Shown piece by piece: positions 8,372 through 16,311 of a stretch of 49,685 bases of DNA. Source of the stretch: CASFRF01 sp031549345 (GTDB taxonomy: Bacteria; Verrucomicrobiota; Lentisphaeria; Victivallales; Victivallaceae). Below the pieces are notes generated by a model. That model was not told where the DNA came from. It did no database searches and worked only from the letters and a program-made list of their open reading frames with translations. The stretch lies in assembly GCA_031549345.1 (NCBI GenBank), contig JAVBPY010000004.1:1-49685 (forward strand), given 5' to 3'. A program made the position numbers and the translations under genes. Each line of letters opens with the position of its first letter. The first letter of the stretch is position 1.

Positions 8372-9160
8372 TCAGAGTGAGCCGGTGAACGGATCCTGGC
8401 GGGAGCCGAATTTTTGTTCGTTGCGTTCGCCGACGGTATTTGCTTCTTTCAGCCACGCGACAAGGTTGGAGTCGCGTACGCTGCCGTCGGCGTAGAGGAT
8501 GTTGGCAAACGCGTTATGGCGTTGGAAGATGGCGTTGTAAACGCCGCCCGTGTTAAAGGTCATCTGTCCGATATCGGCACTGCTGGATTGCAAATCAAAC
8601 AAGAGCACGGCGCGGCTGGTGTGTTGGATACGGGTTACTTTGAAGCAGGTGATGCCCGCCCCGACTCCGGCGGCTCCGGCGGCTCCGGCGATGTTGCGGT
8701 TGATGGTGTAATCGGTGGCGAAAATTTTCCCGTTGACCGGGTTGTTGTACAGATCGTCACCGCACTTGGGGTTGTTTGCGTCGCCGGCTTCAGAAGGGCA
8801 GCGGTAGGGGGTGTTGGTAACCAGACGGGCGGCCGCCTTCATGTCGCTGATGGTTCCGGCGATTTTGTCGGCGATGATCTTGTCCAGGGCCGGGGCCGGC
8901 ATGTAGCGTTGCAGCCTTGCCGGCCAGTAGATGTTGTATCCGGCGGCGACGGCGGCGACGCGCCAGGGAAGGATATAGTCCTGGTTGTCTCCGGAGTAAA
9001 ACATCACGCCCTGGCCGAGTTGCTTGAGGTTGCTCTTGCATTTGGTGAAGTGCGCCCGTTCGCGGGCTTTGTTCAGCGCGGGGAGCAGCATCGAAGCGAG
9101 AATCGCGATGATCGCGATTACAACCAGAAGTTCGATCAGGGTAAAACGCCGTCTTGTCAT
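8372..9160 (-). CDS. type IV pseudopilin-like protein with H-X9-DG tail
   Basis: 262 residues. The N-terminus MTRRRFTLIELLVVIAIIA is a class III prepilin signal: a short basic leader, cleavage before F, glutamate at +5 and a long hydrophobic helix. The middle carries the cysteines typical of the DUF1559-like group (KCKSNLKQLGQ, YRCPSEAGD). Near the C-terminus RHNAFANILYADGSV fits the H-X9-DG motif abundant in Lentisphaerota and Planctomycetota pseudopilins. Such proteins are processed by a prepilin peptidase and probably assemble in a type II-secretion or pilus-like apparatus; the role of these multi-copy variants is not established. The start overlaps the regulator stop by four bases (ATGA) and has GGAGG upstream. 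It sits between regulator and hydrolase, implying co-expression with substrate use. Confidence 0.88.
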   Translation of the reverse strand: MTRRRFTLIELLVVIAIIAILASMLLPALNKARERAHFTKCKSNLKQLGQGVMFYSGDNQDYILPWRVAAVAAGYNIYWPARLQRYMPAPALDKIIADKIAGTISDMKAAARLVTNTPYRCPSEAGDANNPKCGDDLYNNPVNGKIFATDYTINRNIAGAAGAAGVGAGITCFKVTRIQHTSRAVLLFDLQSSSADIGQMTFNTGGVYNAIFQRHNAFANILYADGSVRDSNLVAWLKEANTVGERNEQKFGSRQDPFTGSL

Positions 9161-10257
9161 TGTTTTCCTCCTTGTTGCGGATACTGAAAATGGTGTTCAC
9201 GAATACGGTATTGCAGTGCAAATTTTGGCGATGTTTCCCCGGCGCATTGCGCGAGGCAGTCGTCGATCATGTGGCGCGCGAAATCGGCGATGCGGTTCTC
9301 GATGAACACGCAGTCCACCGGGCAGAGAATCGGCGCCTCGGCGTTGGAGTGCAGAAAAAGCTTGAGGTCGCGCGGAACCGAAATTCCCAGCGCCGGAAGT
9401 GCCAGGAGGATTCCAGGCACGAGATCATCGGGGTACGCGATCAATGCTTTAGGTCGTTCCCCCGGTTCGTTCCAAAGGCGAAGCATCAATTCATAACCGA
9501 TTCGATGGTGGACATCCACTCCACCGGGAGGAATCACCTCTTCCGAATAATAGGCGTCGCGTTCCGGTACGAAATCCAAATCGCCCCGGCACAGTGCGCG
9601 GCGCAGCAAGGCATGACGGTATGTGCGATTTTTTGCCTGCCCGGCATCCAGATAAACCACACGTCCTTCGGCCAAACGGCGGACGGCTTCTCCGGCGGCG
9701 GTTTCAAAATGATTTTTTCCCTTTCTCGAACCGGCGATCGCGCTCCACGGAAAGGGAAGACGTTCCACCTTCCTGTCGATGGAAGCGTGCATTCCCAGGA
9801 TAATCGCCGCCTGGAACGCTTTCCTGCGATAGCCCTCGTAAATCGGCTCCACGGAAGGATTGCTCAAATTTTCCAGATGGACTTTCAAGTTCAATCCGCG
9901 CGATGCGCACTCCTTGCCCACTTCCGTAATCAAATGGCGGTTGAAGGCGTTCGCGCCGTAAAAGCCGCTGGAGTAGAAAAAGAGTCCGATCGTTTCCAGC
10001 GCCGTCTTGTGTTGGTTGACGATTGTACCTTGGCTGGAGCAACGTGTGATCAATCCCTGGGTGACCAATGAGTTCATTGCCCATTGGACGCTTCCCACGC
10101 CCACGCCAAGACTGCACGCCAGCTCGCCGTTTGCCGGGAGGCGCGCGCCGGGAGGGATGTCGCCGCAAAGAATCGCCTCGCGGTAATAATCCGCGATTTG
10201 CTGCCTGCGGCTTCCCCCTTCCGGGACGAAAAATTGTTTTTTCTGTGTTGTTTTCAT
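9157..10257 (-). CDS. GntR-type regulator with a LacI-like sugar-binding domain
   Basis: 366 residues. Residues about 15-85 form a GntR winged helix (QIADYYREAILCGDIPPGARLPANGELACSLGVG, then SVQWAMNSLVTQGLI). The rest (about 88-340) has the pattern of a periplasmic-binding-protein/LacI effector domain: a LETIGLFFYSSGFYG opening strand, AAIILGM, PKALIAYPDDLVPGILLALPALGISVPRDL and a C-terminal FIENRIADFARHMIDD helix. This architecture is typical of AraR-like and Lentisphaerota catabolic repressors that sense a sugar. It is the first gene of the regulator-pilin-hydrolase cassette and has its own strong promoter and inverted repeat just upstream, so autoregulation is likely. There is no good Shine-Dalgarno before the ATG. 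The effector is unknown. Confidence 0.85.
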   Translation of the reverse strand: MKTTQKKQFFVPEGGSRRQQIADYYREAILCGDIPPGARLPANGELACSLGVGVGSVQWAMNSLVTQGLITRCSSQGTIVNQHKTALETIGLFFYSSGFYGANAFNRHLITEVGKECASRGLNLKVHLENLSNPSVEPIYEGYRRKAFQAAIILGMHASIDRKVERLPFPWSAIAGSRKGKNHFETAAGEAVRRLAEGRVVYLDAGQAKNRTYRHALLRRALCRGDLDFVPERDAYYSEEVIPPGGVDVHHRIGYELMLRLWNEPGERPKALIAYPDDLVPGILLALPALGISVPRDLKLFLHSNAEAPILCPVDCVFIENRIADFARHMIDDCLAQCAGETSPKFALQYRIREHHFQYPQQGGKQ

Positions 10258-10269
10258 AAAAAAGCTGAC

Positions 10270-10284
10270 TAAGCTGTCTGCTTA
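10270..10284. promoter_or_regulatory. inverted-repeat operator candidate at the transcription start
   Basis: TAAGC TGTCT GCTTA is a perfect 5+5+5 inverted repeat directly downstream of the -10 box (10286-10291) of the regulator gene, so it covers the expected start point. A dimeric GntR/LacI-type protein bound here would block initiation. The most economical ligand is the regulator encoded immediately downstream. Confidence 0.5.
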
Positions 10285-10285
10285 A

Positions 10286-10313
10286 ATTATAGCAATTTTT
10301 TACAGGAAGTCAA
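10286..10313 (-). promoter_or_regulatory. strong sigma-70 promoter of the regulator-pilin-hydrolase cassette
   Basis: Read on the minus strand: TTGACT (10308-10313), 16-base spacer, perfect TATAAT (10286-10291). The predicted start is near 10279, leaving a leader of about 22 bases before the ATG at 10257. This is among the best promoter matches in the window. Confidence 0.7.
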
Positions 10314-10363
10314 GAGGAGGCGCGACTTTTTTGAAGAAATATTCCTACTTCAAATCTGTACGG

Positions 10364-12535
10364 CTATGGGGTTTCCGTCTCGACAAAGACGTAAAGCAAG
10401 GCTTGTTTGTAGTTTTTAGCGCTCTTGGAGAATGTCCAGTTCGGGTGTCCCTTGGCGTCCGGATTGTTGCCGATACCGAGGTCGGCATCTTCGGCGGCGT
10501 TGAAGTTGTTGTACGCGAACACGGTTTGTTTTTCCATGAAATTGTGCAACTGCATCGAGCCATAGTCGCCTGTGTCGAGCCTGCAATTTCCGAAATCGTA
10601 ACGTTTGGGGTTGGCCCCCGGGATATCCCGAATGTTCGCCGTGGTAAAGGCATTGCTCCAGAATTCAATATTGCCGCGTTCAAATTTTCCGTTCTTCACG
10701 CCGGAAACGTTGCTCAACACCTCCAAATTGTTGACGTACCAGTGAAAAATCGCTTTGCTCGCGGCTGTCGGAACGCCGATTTTTGTATAGTCCTGCGTAA
10801 AAGGATCGACCGCGGCCCAGACGTATTGCCATTGGCCGTCGGGGAGTTCAAGCTGCATGAAATAGGCGATGCGCTTGATCGGGGCGGAAAATTCCCCGGC
10901 GCGGTTGATGATGTAATCGACGTAACCGCGTTTGGCGGCCCCGGATTTGAGGTTGTATTTGTACACCATTTTGTATTTGCCGATCCCGGGGACAACTTTA
11001 TCATAGATTCCCTCCTCCGGCAATTCGCCCGCCCGGAACGTGCCGAGGGGCAAACCGTTCTGGTTGAACACATCGCCGACGAAGCAGTTTTTCCAGCCAT
11101 ACCGTGCAAGATAGGGCTCCGAAACTTTTTCCGAGGAAAGGAGAAGACGCGTTCCGCTCAAGGCGACGGCGGCCGGATGGAAAACGCCGTCCTTGCCGGC
11201 AATCTCAAAGTTTTTGCTGGTGTTGTTGGTCAAGCGGAGCGACTCGGCGTGGTCGAAATCCAGTAAAATTAGTCCGCCGTCGCGGGTGAGCGATTTTAAC
11301 GCGGGCGAATAGGCCGCCACATTTTTTCCATAACACCGCTTGAGCGCAAGGAGGGCAAGGCGATGCCCCACCGGCTCCTTTTTCGGCGGATGTATGTTGC
11401 CGAAATCGCCGATGTCGTTGATGACCGCCATGGCGGCGCGCGGTTCGTTTTTGACGAATTCGGTTTGCGCCAACCAGATGCCGGGGAGGTTGTAATTGTT
11501 GCCGAAGTTGAACGGCGCGAGCTGGACCACATAAAACTCCAATTCATCGTTCAGAAATGCCCGCTTCCAGCTGTTGTAGAGGGCGCGCAGTTTGGGGGTG
11601 TAACGCATTCCGTCCGGATTGTTCGATTCTCCCTGGTACCACAAAGCTCCGCGCAAAGCGTAGGGGGCGATCGGCGCGATTTTTCCGTTGAAGATGACGG
11701 TGGGCGCCTTGGGATCGTTGGGAATGATTTTCAACGCATCGGGGAAGGGGGGCGGCATGGGCGCGGGTTTGCCGGATTGCGTTTCCGTTTCAAAACGTTT
11801 GATCCACTCTTTGTATTCCGTCAGCGTTTTGGCGGTGAGTTCACGGTTGATCTTCGTGCCGGGGATTTTTGCCTCCACCGCGTCGGCGGCGGCGGCAAGG
11901 GCGGGTTCGGAACGGAAGCCCTCCGGCGAGATCCAGGGTTCGATCGCGCTGCCGCCCCAATTGTCGTTGATCAGTCCCACCGGAATACCCAGTTCCTGCA
12001 CGAGTTCCCGGCCGAAGAAGTAACCGATCGCGCTGAATTTTCCGGCGCTCATCGGTGTGCAGGTCGTCCAGGCCCCCCGCGCATCTTTGCTTGGCAGATA
12101 GGAGGTTTGGTGGCCGATGGTGATCAGCCGGAGCAACGGATTGTCCGCCTTGGCCGCCGTTTCCGGACCATTTTCCGCATTGTTCAGAAGCCACTCCATA
12201 TTGGATTGTCCGCCGAGGAGCCAGACTTCGCCGACCAGAATATCCTTGACCGCAACGCTGCCGTCCGCGTCGGAAACAATGAGCGTGCGCGGTTCCGCGC
12301 TCGCCTCCATCGCCGGAAGTGTCGTACTCCATTGTCCGTCGGTCTTGGCGGTGGTTTCGTACTTTTTTTCCGCGAACTGGATCGTTACCTTGCCTTCCGG
12401 CTTGGCGCGTCCCCAAATCAAAACCGGGCGATTGCGCTGCAAAACCGCGTGATCGGAAAATACGGCGGGCAATTTTACCTCCGCTTCCGCCATCAGCGCG
12501 GCGATCAATGCACACAGAACCAATGCTTTTTTCAT
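10364..12535 (-). CDS. secreted sialate O-acetylesterase (SGNH/SASA family) with extra C-terminal domain
   Basis: 723 residues with a signal peptide (MKKALVLCALIAALMAEA). An N-terminal beta-sandwich (about 20-100, VFSDHAVLQRNRPVLIWGRA) precedes the SGNH-like hydrolase core: GQSNMEW with the nucleophile serine near residue 111, GLINDNWGGSAIEPW, and LWYQGESNN. The catalytic D/H block is INDIGDFGNIHPPKKEPVGHRLA, split here only by reading. Family members remove 9-O- or 4-O-acetyl groups from sialic acids or act on other acetylated glycans. About 190 further residues (from GKYKMVYKYN) are not part of the core; they look beta-rich and may bind carbohydrate. Start ATG has AAAGGA upstream. The gene stands alone with its own promoter, separated from the hydrolase cassette by the regulator promoter. 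Confidence 0.88.
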   Translation of the reverse strand: MKKALVLCALIAALMAEAEVKLPAVFSDHAVLQRNRPVLIWGRAKPEGKVTIQFAEKKYETTAKTDGQWSTTLPAMEASAEPRTLIVSDADGSVAVKDILVGEVWLLGGQSNMEWLLNNAENGPETAAKADNPLLRLITIGHQTSYLPSKDARGAWTTCTPMSAGKFSAIGYFFGRELVQELGIPVGLINDNWGGSAIEPWISPEGFRSEPALAAAADAVEAKIPGTKINRELTAKTLTEYKEWIKRFETETQSGKPAPMPPPFPDALKIIPNDPKAPTVIFNGKIAPIAPYALRGALWYQGESNNPDGMRYTPKLRALYNSWKRAFLNDELEFYVVQLAPFNFGNNYNLPGIWLAQTEFVKNEPRAAMAVINDIGDFGNIHPPKKEPVGHRLALLALKRCYGKNVAAYSPALKSLTRDGGLILLDFDHAESLRLTNNTSKNFEIAGKDGVFHPAAVALSGTRLLLSSEKVSEPYLARYGWKNCFVGDVFNQNGLPLGTFRAGELPEEGIYDKVVPGIGKYKMVYKYNLKSGAAKRGYVDYIINRAGEFSAPIKRIAYFMQLELPDGQWQYVWAAVDPFTQDYTKIGVPTAASKAIFHWYVNNLEVLSNVSGVKNGKFERGNIEFWSNAFTTANIRDIPGANPKRYDFGNCRLDTGDYGSMQLHNFMEKQTVFAYNNFNAAEDADLGIGNNPDAKGHPNWTFSKSAKNYKQALLYVFVETETP

Positions 12536-12558
12536 TCAATTTCCTTTCATGATGGGAA

Positions 12559-12587
12559 ATTATAGCGCATTGTCCGCGGTTTTGCAA
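12559..12587 (-). promoter_or_regulatory. promoter of the sialate O-acetylesterase gene
   Basis: On the minus strand TTGCAA (12582-12587), 17-base spacer, perfect TATAAT (12559-12564). The ATG at 12535 lies 23 bases further with an AAAGGA ribosome binding site in between, a conventional leader. Confidence 0.6.
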
Positions 12588-12606
12588 CCTGGAATACCGA
12601 AGAATA

Positions 12607-12646
12607 TAAAAAACAATGGGAACCGGATTGCTCCGGCTCCCATTGT
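12607..12646 (-). terminator. rho-independent terminator after the tandem lipoprotein genes
   Basis: ACAATGGGA and TCCCATTGT (12613-12646) pair and continue into CCGGA/TCCGG around a four-base loop, with one mismatch. On the minus strand the stem is followed at once by six T residues (12608-12613). It lies 50 bases past the stop of the lipoprotein gene at 12696 and insulates it from the esterase promoter. Confidence 0.85.
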
Positions 12647-12695
12647 CGGTTATTCGCTGAATACGTGGCAATGCCGCCAACGGCGGCACTCGCCG

Positions 12696-13085
12696 TTACT
12701 TCACCGCGTTCGCGGAAACCGCAACGCTGCGGAAGTGGAACATCCAACCCCAGACGCTGGTCTGAGAGGACATATCCAAAGCCTGCGTGGCGCCGATTTC
12801 CTTACCCTTGACTTCCTTGGTCAGGTGGGAAACAACGTCCTTCACCGTAACGGTGTCCTGAAGGAACGCCATGGTGCCCGGGTTCTCGCTCGAACCGGTA
12901 ATCAGCGGGATCATGAACAAGTAAAGGCCCCAGTTTTCCGCCCGGACGTGGGCGATGGTCGTTCCGGAATTGGAGAGCTTTTCTCCGTTCAGCTGAGCCG
13001 GAGTGGATTTCTCAAAGCTCATGCAGCCGGCGAAGAGCACGGTCGCCGCGATCAGCGCGACGAAAAGAGCAATTTTCCGCATCAT
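12696..13085 (-). CDS. small lipoprotein, paralogue of its upstream neighbour
   Basis: 129 residues with a lipoprotein signal peptide whose lipobox is LFAGC (cysteine near residue 21). The mature part is about 108 residues and closely follows the neighbour at 13116: xLNGEKL, IAHVRAENWGLYLFMIPLITGSS, then a helical QDTVTVKDVVSHLTKEVKGK, and a C-terminal W-x-x-x-F-R-S/N-V-x-VSANAxK. The protein should be anchored to a membrane, probably the outer one. The first of two ATG codons is preceded by AAAGGA. The family is not recognised with certainty; it resembles small lipoproteins of the TRL-like kind in layout only. It is second in a two-gene operon and ends at a strong terminator. Confidence 0.8.
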   Translation of the reverse strand: MMRKIALFVALIAATVLFAGCMSFEKSTPAQLNGEKLSNSGTTIAHVRAENWGLYLFMIPLITGSSENPGTMAFLQDTVTVKDVVSHLTKEVKGKEIGATQALDMSSQTSVWGWMFHFRSVAVSANAVK

Positions 13086-13115
13086 AATAATGTTCCTTTG
13101 TTGCGTTGGTTGGAG

Positions 13116-13493
13116 TTACTTCGCGGCATTCGCGGAGACGTTGGCGAAGCGCCAGTAGAAAATAAATCCGGCGCTGCCGAAGGTCGAAACCATGTCCAGG
13201 GTCTTGGTTGCGCCGAGACGCTTGGCTTCCTGGGTTACAAGGTTGGCCACGGCCGGCGCGGAAACCGGGTTTTCGCCGAGGAACTCGACGCCGCCCACAT
13301 TGCTGCTGCTGCCGGTGATCAGGGGAATCCAGAGCAGATAAAGACCCTGGTTCGTCGCGTTGATGTGTGCCACGTCGGTGGCGGCGGTGAGCTTCACACC
13401 GTTCATATCAACGGCGGAGGCGCTCTGAAGCGTCGAGCAACCGGCCAACACCAGAGAGGCGGCGGCGGCGCTCAGGAGAAACATTTTTTTCAT
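13116..13493 (-). CDS. small lipoprotein, first of a tandem pair
   Basis: 125 residues. The signal peptide MKKMFLLSAAAASLVLAGC ends in a typical lipobox (LAGC). The mature domain shares the pattern MNGVKL, VAHINATNQGLYLLWIPLITGSS, EAKRLGATKTLDM and FANVSANAAK with the next gene, so the pair arose by duplication. The ATG at 13493 is preferred over one at 13511 because it alone has AAGGA upstream. A promoter (13571-13598) precedes it with a leader of about 70 bases that includes a GCCG-GAGA-CGGC hairpin. Function unknown; likely a surface or periplasmic envelope protein. Confidence 0.8.
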   Translation of the reverse strand: MKKMFLLSAAAASLVLAGCSTLQSASAVDMNGVKLTAATDVAHINATNQGLYLLWIPLITGSSSNVGGVEFLGENPVSAPAVANLVTQEAKRLGATKTLDMVSTFGSAGFIFYWRFANVSANAAK

Positions 13494-13570
13494 CTTCGGG
13501 AATCCTTCCATGTTTTTGTTTCGCTTTTCAACGATAACCCGGCGCCGTCTCCGGCAACCGCTACCTACAG

Positions 13571-13598
13571 AATATACTCATATTTTCGCAAGAATCAA
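13571..13598 (-). promoter_or_regulatory. promoter of the tandem lipoprotein operon
   Basis: On the minus strand TTGATT (13593-13598), 16-base spacer, TATATT (13571-13576). The surrounding 13571-13620 is AT-rich, unlike its neighbours. It is divergent from the promoter at 13656. Confidence 0.6.
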
Positions 13599-13655
13599 GT
13601 TTTTTGATTTTAAAAAACATTTTTATTTTGCAAGACCCTTCCCGCGGCCGGCGGC

Positions 13656-13684
13656 TTGACAATCCGCTTTTGGCGGTCTACATT
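13656..13684 (+). promoter_or_regulatory. promoter of the RDD membrane protein gene
   Basis: Consensus TTGACA (13656-13661), 17-base spacer, TACATT (13679-13684). The ATG at 13706 follows 21 bases later with AAAAGGG as ribosome binding site. Confidence 0.6.
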
Positions 13685-13705
13685 ACCGAAAAGGGAAAAA
13701 CCGCT

Positions 13706-14788
13706 ATGAGATTTGTTTACATCGATAAAGACGGCAACGAGGTCGGTCCGCTCGAACAATCCACTGTCGAGCGAGCCATTGAAGACGGTGTCATCACACA
13801 GGAAACCGCGATCCGCAACTGCCTCCTGAAAGATTACCGGACCATCGACGATTTTCCGGCCTTCCGCCCCCTGGTCGCGCGCATCGCCGCCGCGAAGGAT
13901 CCCGGCGGCGAGATCGCCGCCGCGCGCGAAACGGAGAGGAAAACAGGCTGGAAGGCCATCCTTGCCGCCGCCGGTCCGAAAATGAAGGTAGTGTCGAGCG
14001 CTCTTTCCGGCGGATTTACGCCGCGCAACGTCGGCATCGGGCGGCGTGTTTTCGCCATGGCAACGGATGCATTGTTTTTGCTGCTTGTGGCCGGAATTAT
14101 TTTCGGGATCGGCTTCTACCGGGCTTCCGGCAAAGGGTACATACGTATGACGCCGCCGGAAAAGCTGGATATTCAGATCCAGCTCCCCGCATCGTTGCTC
14201 GGCGAGGAGAAAGCGGATAAGGCCGTGGAAACAGAGAAGAAAGACGCTCCCCCCGCCGAAAAACCCGTACAGCGCGCGATTCCCGCTTTGGACCGGGTGG
14301 TGAAGCGCGGCGCGGAACACAACGACGACATCGCGCGCGCGGCCGGGGCCCCAAAAACCGAGGCGAAGAAGGATGTTCCGGCCCCCGCCACCGCCAAGGC
14401 GGAGGGAAAAGACGAACCCGCGCCGGCGGAAACTGTTTCCGCGCCGGAGGAGAAATTGAGCGGCTGGACGTTCGAAGTGCTCGACGCCAAAGGCTACCAC
14501 GGCATTCTTCTCGGCGCGTGCTGGCTTTTTATCCCCCTTCTTTTGCTGTATTATGGAATCGCGTACAGTGTTTACGCGCAGACGATCGGCATGTGGTATT
14601 GGGGGATGTTCCTGACGCGGAGCGACTGTGAGGAAGTGTACGGTTTCCGCGCTTTTGCGTACACCGTCGCCATGCTGTTCTGCGGCCTTCTCATGATTCC
14701 GATGGTGTTGCTCAGCGGGCGTTCGCTGGCCGATTGGATTTGCGGGGTACGCGTCATCAACGTTTACAGCGCGGCCTCGTCCTCTTGA
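13706..14788 (+). CDS. RDD-family membrane protein with GYF_2-like N-terminus
   Basis: 360 residues. The first 55 residues (RFVYIDKDGNEVGPLEQSTVERAIEDGVITQET) resemble the GYF_2 module found before RDD domains. At about 103-137 RNVGIGRRVFAMATDALFLLL has the Arg and Asp pattern of an RDD domain's first helix. The loop that should lead to the second helix is replaced by about 110 residues rich in Ala, Lys, Glu and Pro (about 160-255), probably periplasmic. Two or three helices follow (GILLGACWLFIPLLLLYYGI, AYTVAMLFCGLLMIPMVLL). RDD proteins have transport or ion-related roles in a few cases; none can be assigned here. The C-terminus overlaps the convergent SurA-like gene by 25 bases. Confidence 0.7.
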   Translation: MRFVYIDKDGNEVGPLEQSTVERAIEDGVITQETAIRNCLLKDYRTIDDFPAFRPLVARIAAAKDPGGEIAAARETERKTGWKAILAAAGPKMKVVSSALSGGFTPRNVGIGRRVFAMATDALFLLLVAGIIFGIGFYRASGKGYIRMTPPEKLDIQIQLPASLLGEEKADKAVETEKKDAPPAEKPVQRAIPALDRVVKRGAEHNDDIARAAGAPKTEAKKDVPAPATAKAEGKDEPAPAETVSAPEEKLSGWTFEVLDAKGYHGILLGACWLFIPLLLLYYGIAYSVYAQTIGMWYWGMFLTRSDCEEVYGFRAFAYTVAMLFCGLLMIPMVLLSGRSLADWICGVRVINVYSAASSS

Positions 14789-15648
14789 GCCCCGATCTGT
14801 AATGTGAGCTTTCCGCGCTCCGCCTCGAGGGATTTTTTCAGTTCGCGCATGGCGGACTGGTAGGCGAGGAGGTTCTCGATGTACGGCGTCATCTCCTTCA
14901 GTGTAAGGAATTGCGCCGGGGCGACGCGCACCACTTTCATGACAACGAGGGTATTTTCCAGCTTCTGTATTTCTCCCACATCCCCCGGGCGCATGGCGCG
15001 CGCCGCATCCAGGAGGAGGCGCGGGGAGCATTCCGGGGGGCTTTCCGGGTTAATCTCGGCGGCGACCGTTTGAAACAAGACCCCTTGCAGGAGGCGTTGG
15101 CGCGCTGCGCGGAGGCGATTTTCCGCATCGGGCTCGGCGGCGGGGCGGTAGAGAATTTCCAATTCGGGCAAGGCCGGGCGGATGAAATCCAGCTGGTGCG
15201 CCCGGTAATGGTCTTCCACCTGGCGCGGCGTCGGGCGGAGCGCTTCCGGTGCGGTTTTACGAAAATACTGGAGCATCGCGACGGCGAGCTGAAAATCGGG
15301 ATCCGGCAGCAACGCTTCGTGGCGCGGCGCAAGGTTGATTCCCGCCGGGAGAAGATCACTCCAGCGCCGAAGCTCGGCGGATGCGTTTTCCACCCCGGGC
15401 TCGATCCCTTCGCAAGCCAGCATGGCGCGGCAGGCGCGACGGCAAAATTCCCACTCCACGGCGCGGCGAATCTGTGCGCGAAGCTCTTCTTGTGTGCGCT
15501 TTGCATAGTGCGGATCCGTTTGCCGGAGAAGCGTTTCCACCTGATCCGACGGAAGCGTTTCCCCGTTGATACGCACCGGAGGAAGGTTTTCCAGGGCGAA
15601 CATCCCCGGAATAAGGGAACAACAAGCCAGGAAAATCCAGCGCTTCAC
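14764..15648 (-). CDS. secreted SurA/PpiC-like peptidyl-prolyl isomerase, divergent
   Basis: 294 residues from a GTG start that overlaps the upstream lipoprotein stop by four bases. A signal peptide (MKRWIFLACCSLIPGMFA) leads to an N-terminal helical region with NGETLPSDQVETLLRQ, as in SurA-type chaperones. The C-terminal third carries a recognisable parvulin pattern: LPELEILYRP, then RPGDVGEIQKLENTLVVMKVVRV and LTLKEMTPYIENLL. Such periplasmic proteins help fold outer-membrane or secreted proteins. The parvulin active-site residues are not obvious, so it may be a chaperone without isomerase activity. It forms an operon with the lipoprotein before it. Confidence 0.65.
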   Translation of the reverse strand: MKRWIFLACCSLIPGMFALENLPPVRINGETLPSDQVETLLRQTDPHYAKRTQEELRAQIRRAVEWEFCRRACRAMLACEGIEPGVENASAELRRWSDLLPAGINLAPRHEALLPDPDFQLAVAMLQYFRKTAPEALRPTPRQVEDHYRAHQLDFIRPALPELEILYRPAAEPDAENRLRAARQRLLQGVLFQTVAAEINPESPPECSPRLLLDAARAMRPGDVGEIQKLENTLVVMKVVRVAPAQFLTLKEMTPYIENLLAYQSAMRELKKSLEAERGKLTLQIGAQEDEAAL

Positions 15649-16304
15649 AATCCTGGTTTCTCCGGAATATCCAAGCGGACAAGGGTTTTGTAGAGCGCCG
15701 CGCCCAGTCCGTTGGTATGCAACGGCGGTATGGATGTGGTGCGCAAGCGCCAGGCCGGGTCGTTGTTCCGCCAGTCGTGAAGACGGCGGTAACCGATTTC
15801 CAATGTTTTGTGCAGCCGCGCCTTCGGGGGCAACGGAAGGATCGCCTTCTGGAGTTTTTTCAGCCCCGCCTCCAACTCTTCGGGGCGTCTGGCGGCGCGG
15901 ATGCTTGCGGAAGCCTCTTGGATTTTAAGCAACGAATCCACCTCGTGTCGTGTTTCCTGCAATGTGCGATTCAAAGGATAACGGCGCGCGCCTTCCGTAA
16001 CACGGCGTGTCGCCGCGCCCAAATCGCCGCGGCCGAGTTCCTGTTCCGCAATAAGAATGAAGTTGTTGGTGCGCTGCGTATCCACGATCTGGCCGATGTA
16101 GGGGTTTCCGGGGAGGAGCGTCTGCATTTTGAGCGCTTGTTCCGCGGCTTGTTCCGCCTTCTTCTTCTCCATATTCTCAAAGAGTCGGAGAAGGAGTGAC
16201 GACGCCTCCAAAGGCGGCGGCGGGTGCGCTTCTTTCTTGCATCCGCCGAGCGGAAGAAGAAAGGCTATACCGGTACAAAGTAAAAGATAAATGATTTTTC
16301 TCAT
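15645..16304 (-). CDS. helical (TPR-like) lipoprotein
   Basis: 219 residues. The signal peptide ends in a lipobox (LPLGGC, cysteine near residue 22) followed by a proline spacer (HPPPPL). The mature protein looks all-helical with repeating patterns (LFENMEKKKAEQAAEQALKM, ILIAEQELGRGDLGAATRRV, EELEAGLKKLQKAILPLPPK), as in TPR-type repeats. It probably sits in the periplasm anchored to a membrane. It is co-transcribed with the SurA-like gene, with a four-base overlap, which suggests a shared role in envelope protein assembly. No family is recognised. The -10 box lies only seven bases before its ATG. Confidence 0.7.
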   Translation of the reverse strand: MRKIIYLLLCTGIAFLLPLGGCKKEAHPPPPLEASSLLLRLFENMEKKKAEQAAEQALKMQTLLPGNPYIGQIVDTQRTNNFILIAEQELGRGDLGAATRRVTEGARRYPLNRTLQETRHEVDSLLKIQEASASIRAARRPEELEAGLKKLQKAILPLPPKARLHKTLEIGYRRLHDWRNNDPAWRLRTTSIPPLHTNGLGAALYKTLVRLDIPEKPGL

Positions 16305-16311
16305 GCCTATT

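Noticed and set aside
13610..15031. Minus-strand frame of 473 codons across the RDD gene and SurA-like tail
   Set aside because: Crosses two supported genes in a third frame; translation is Arg/Gly/His-rich without motifs.
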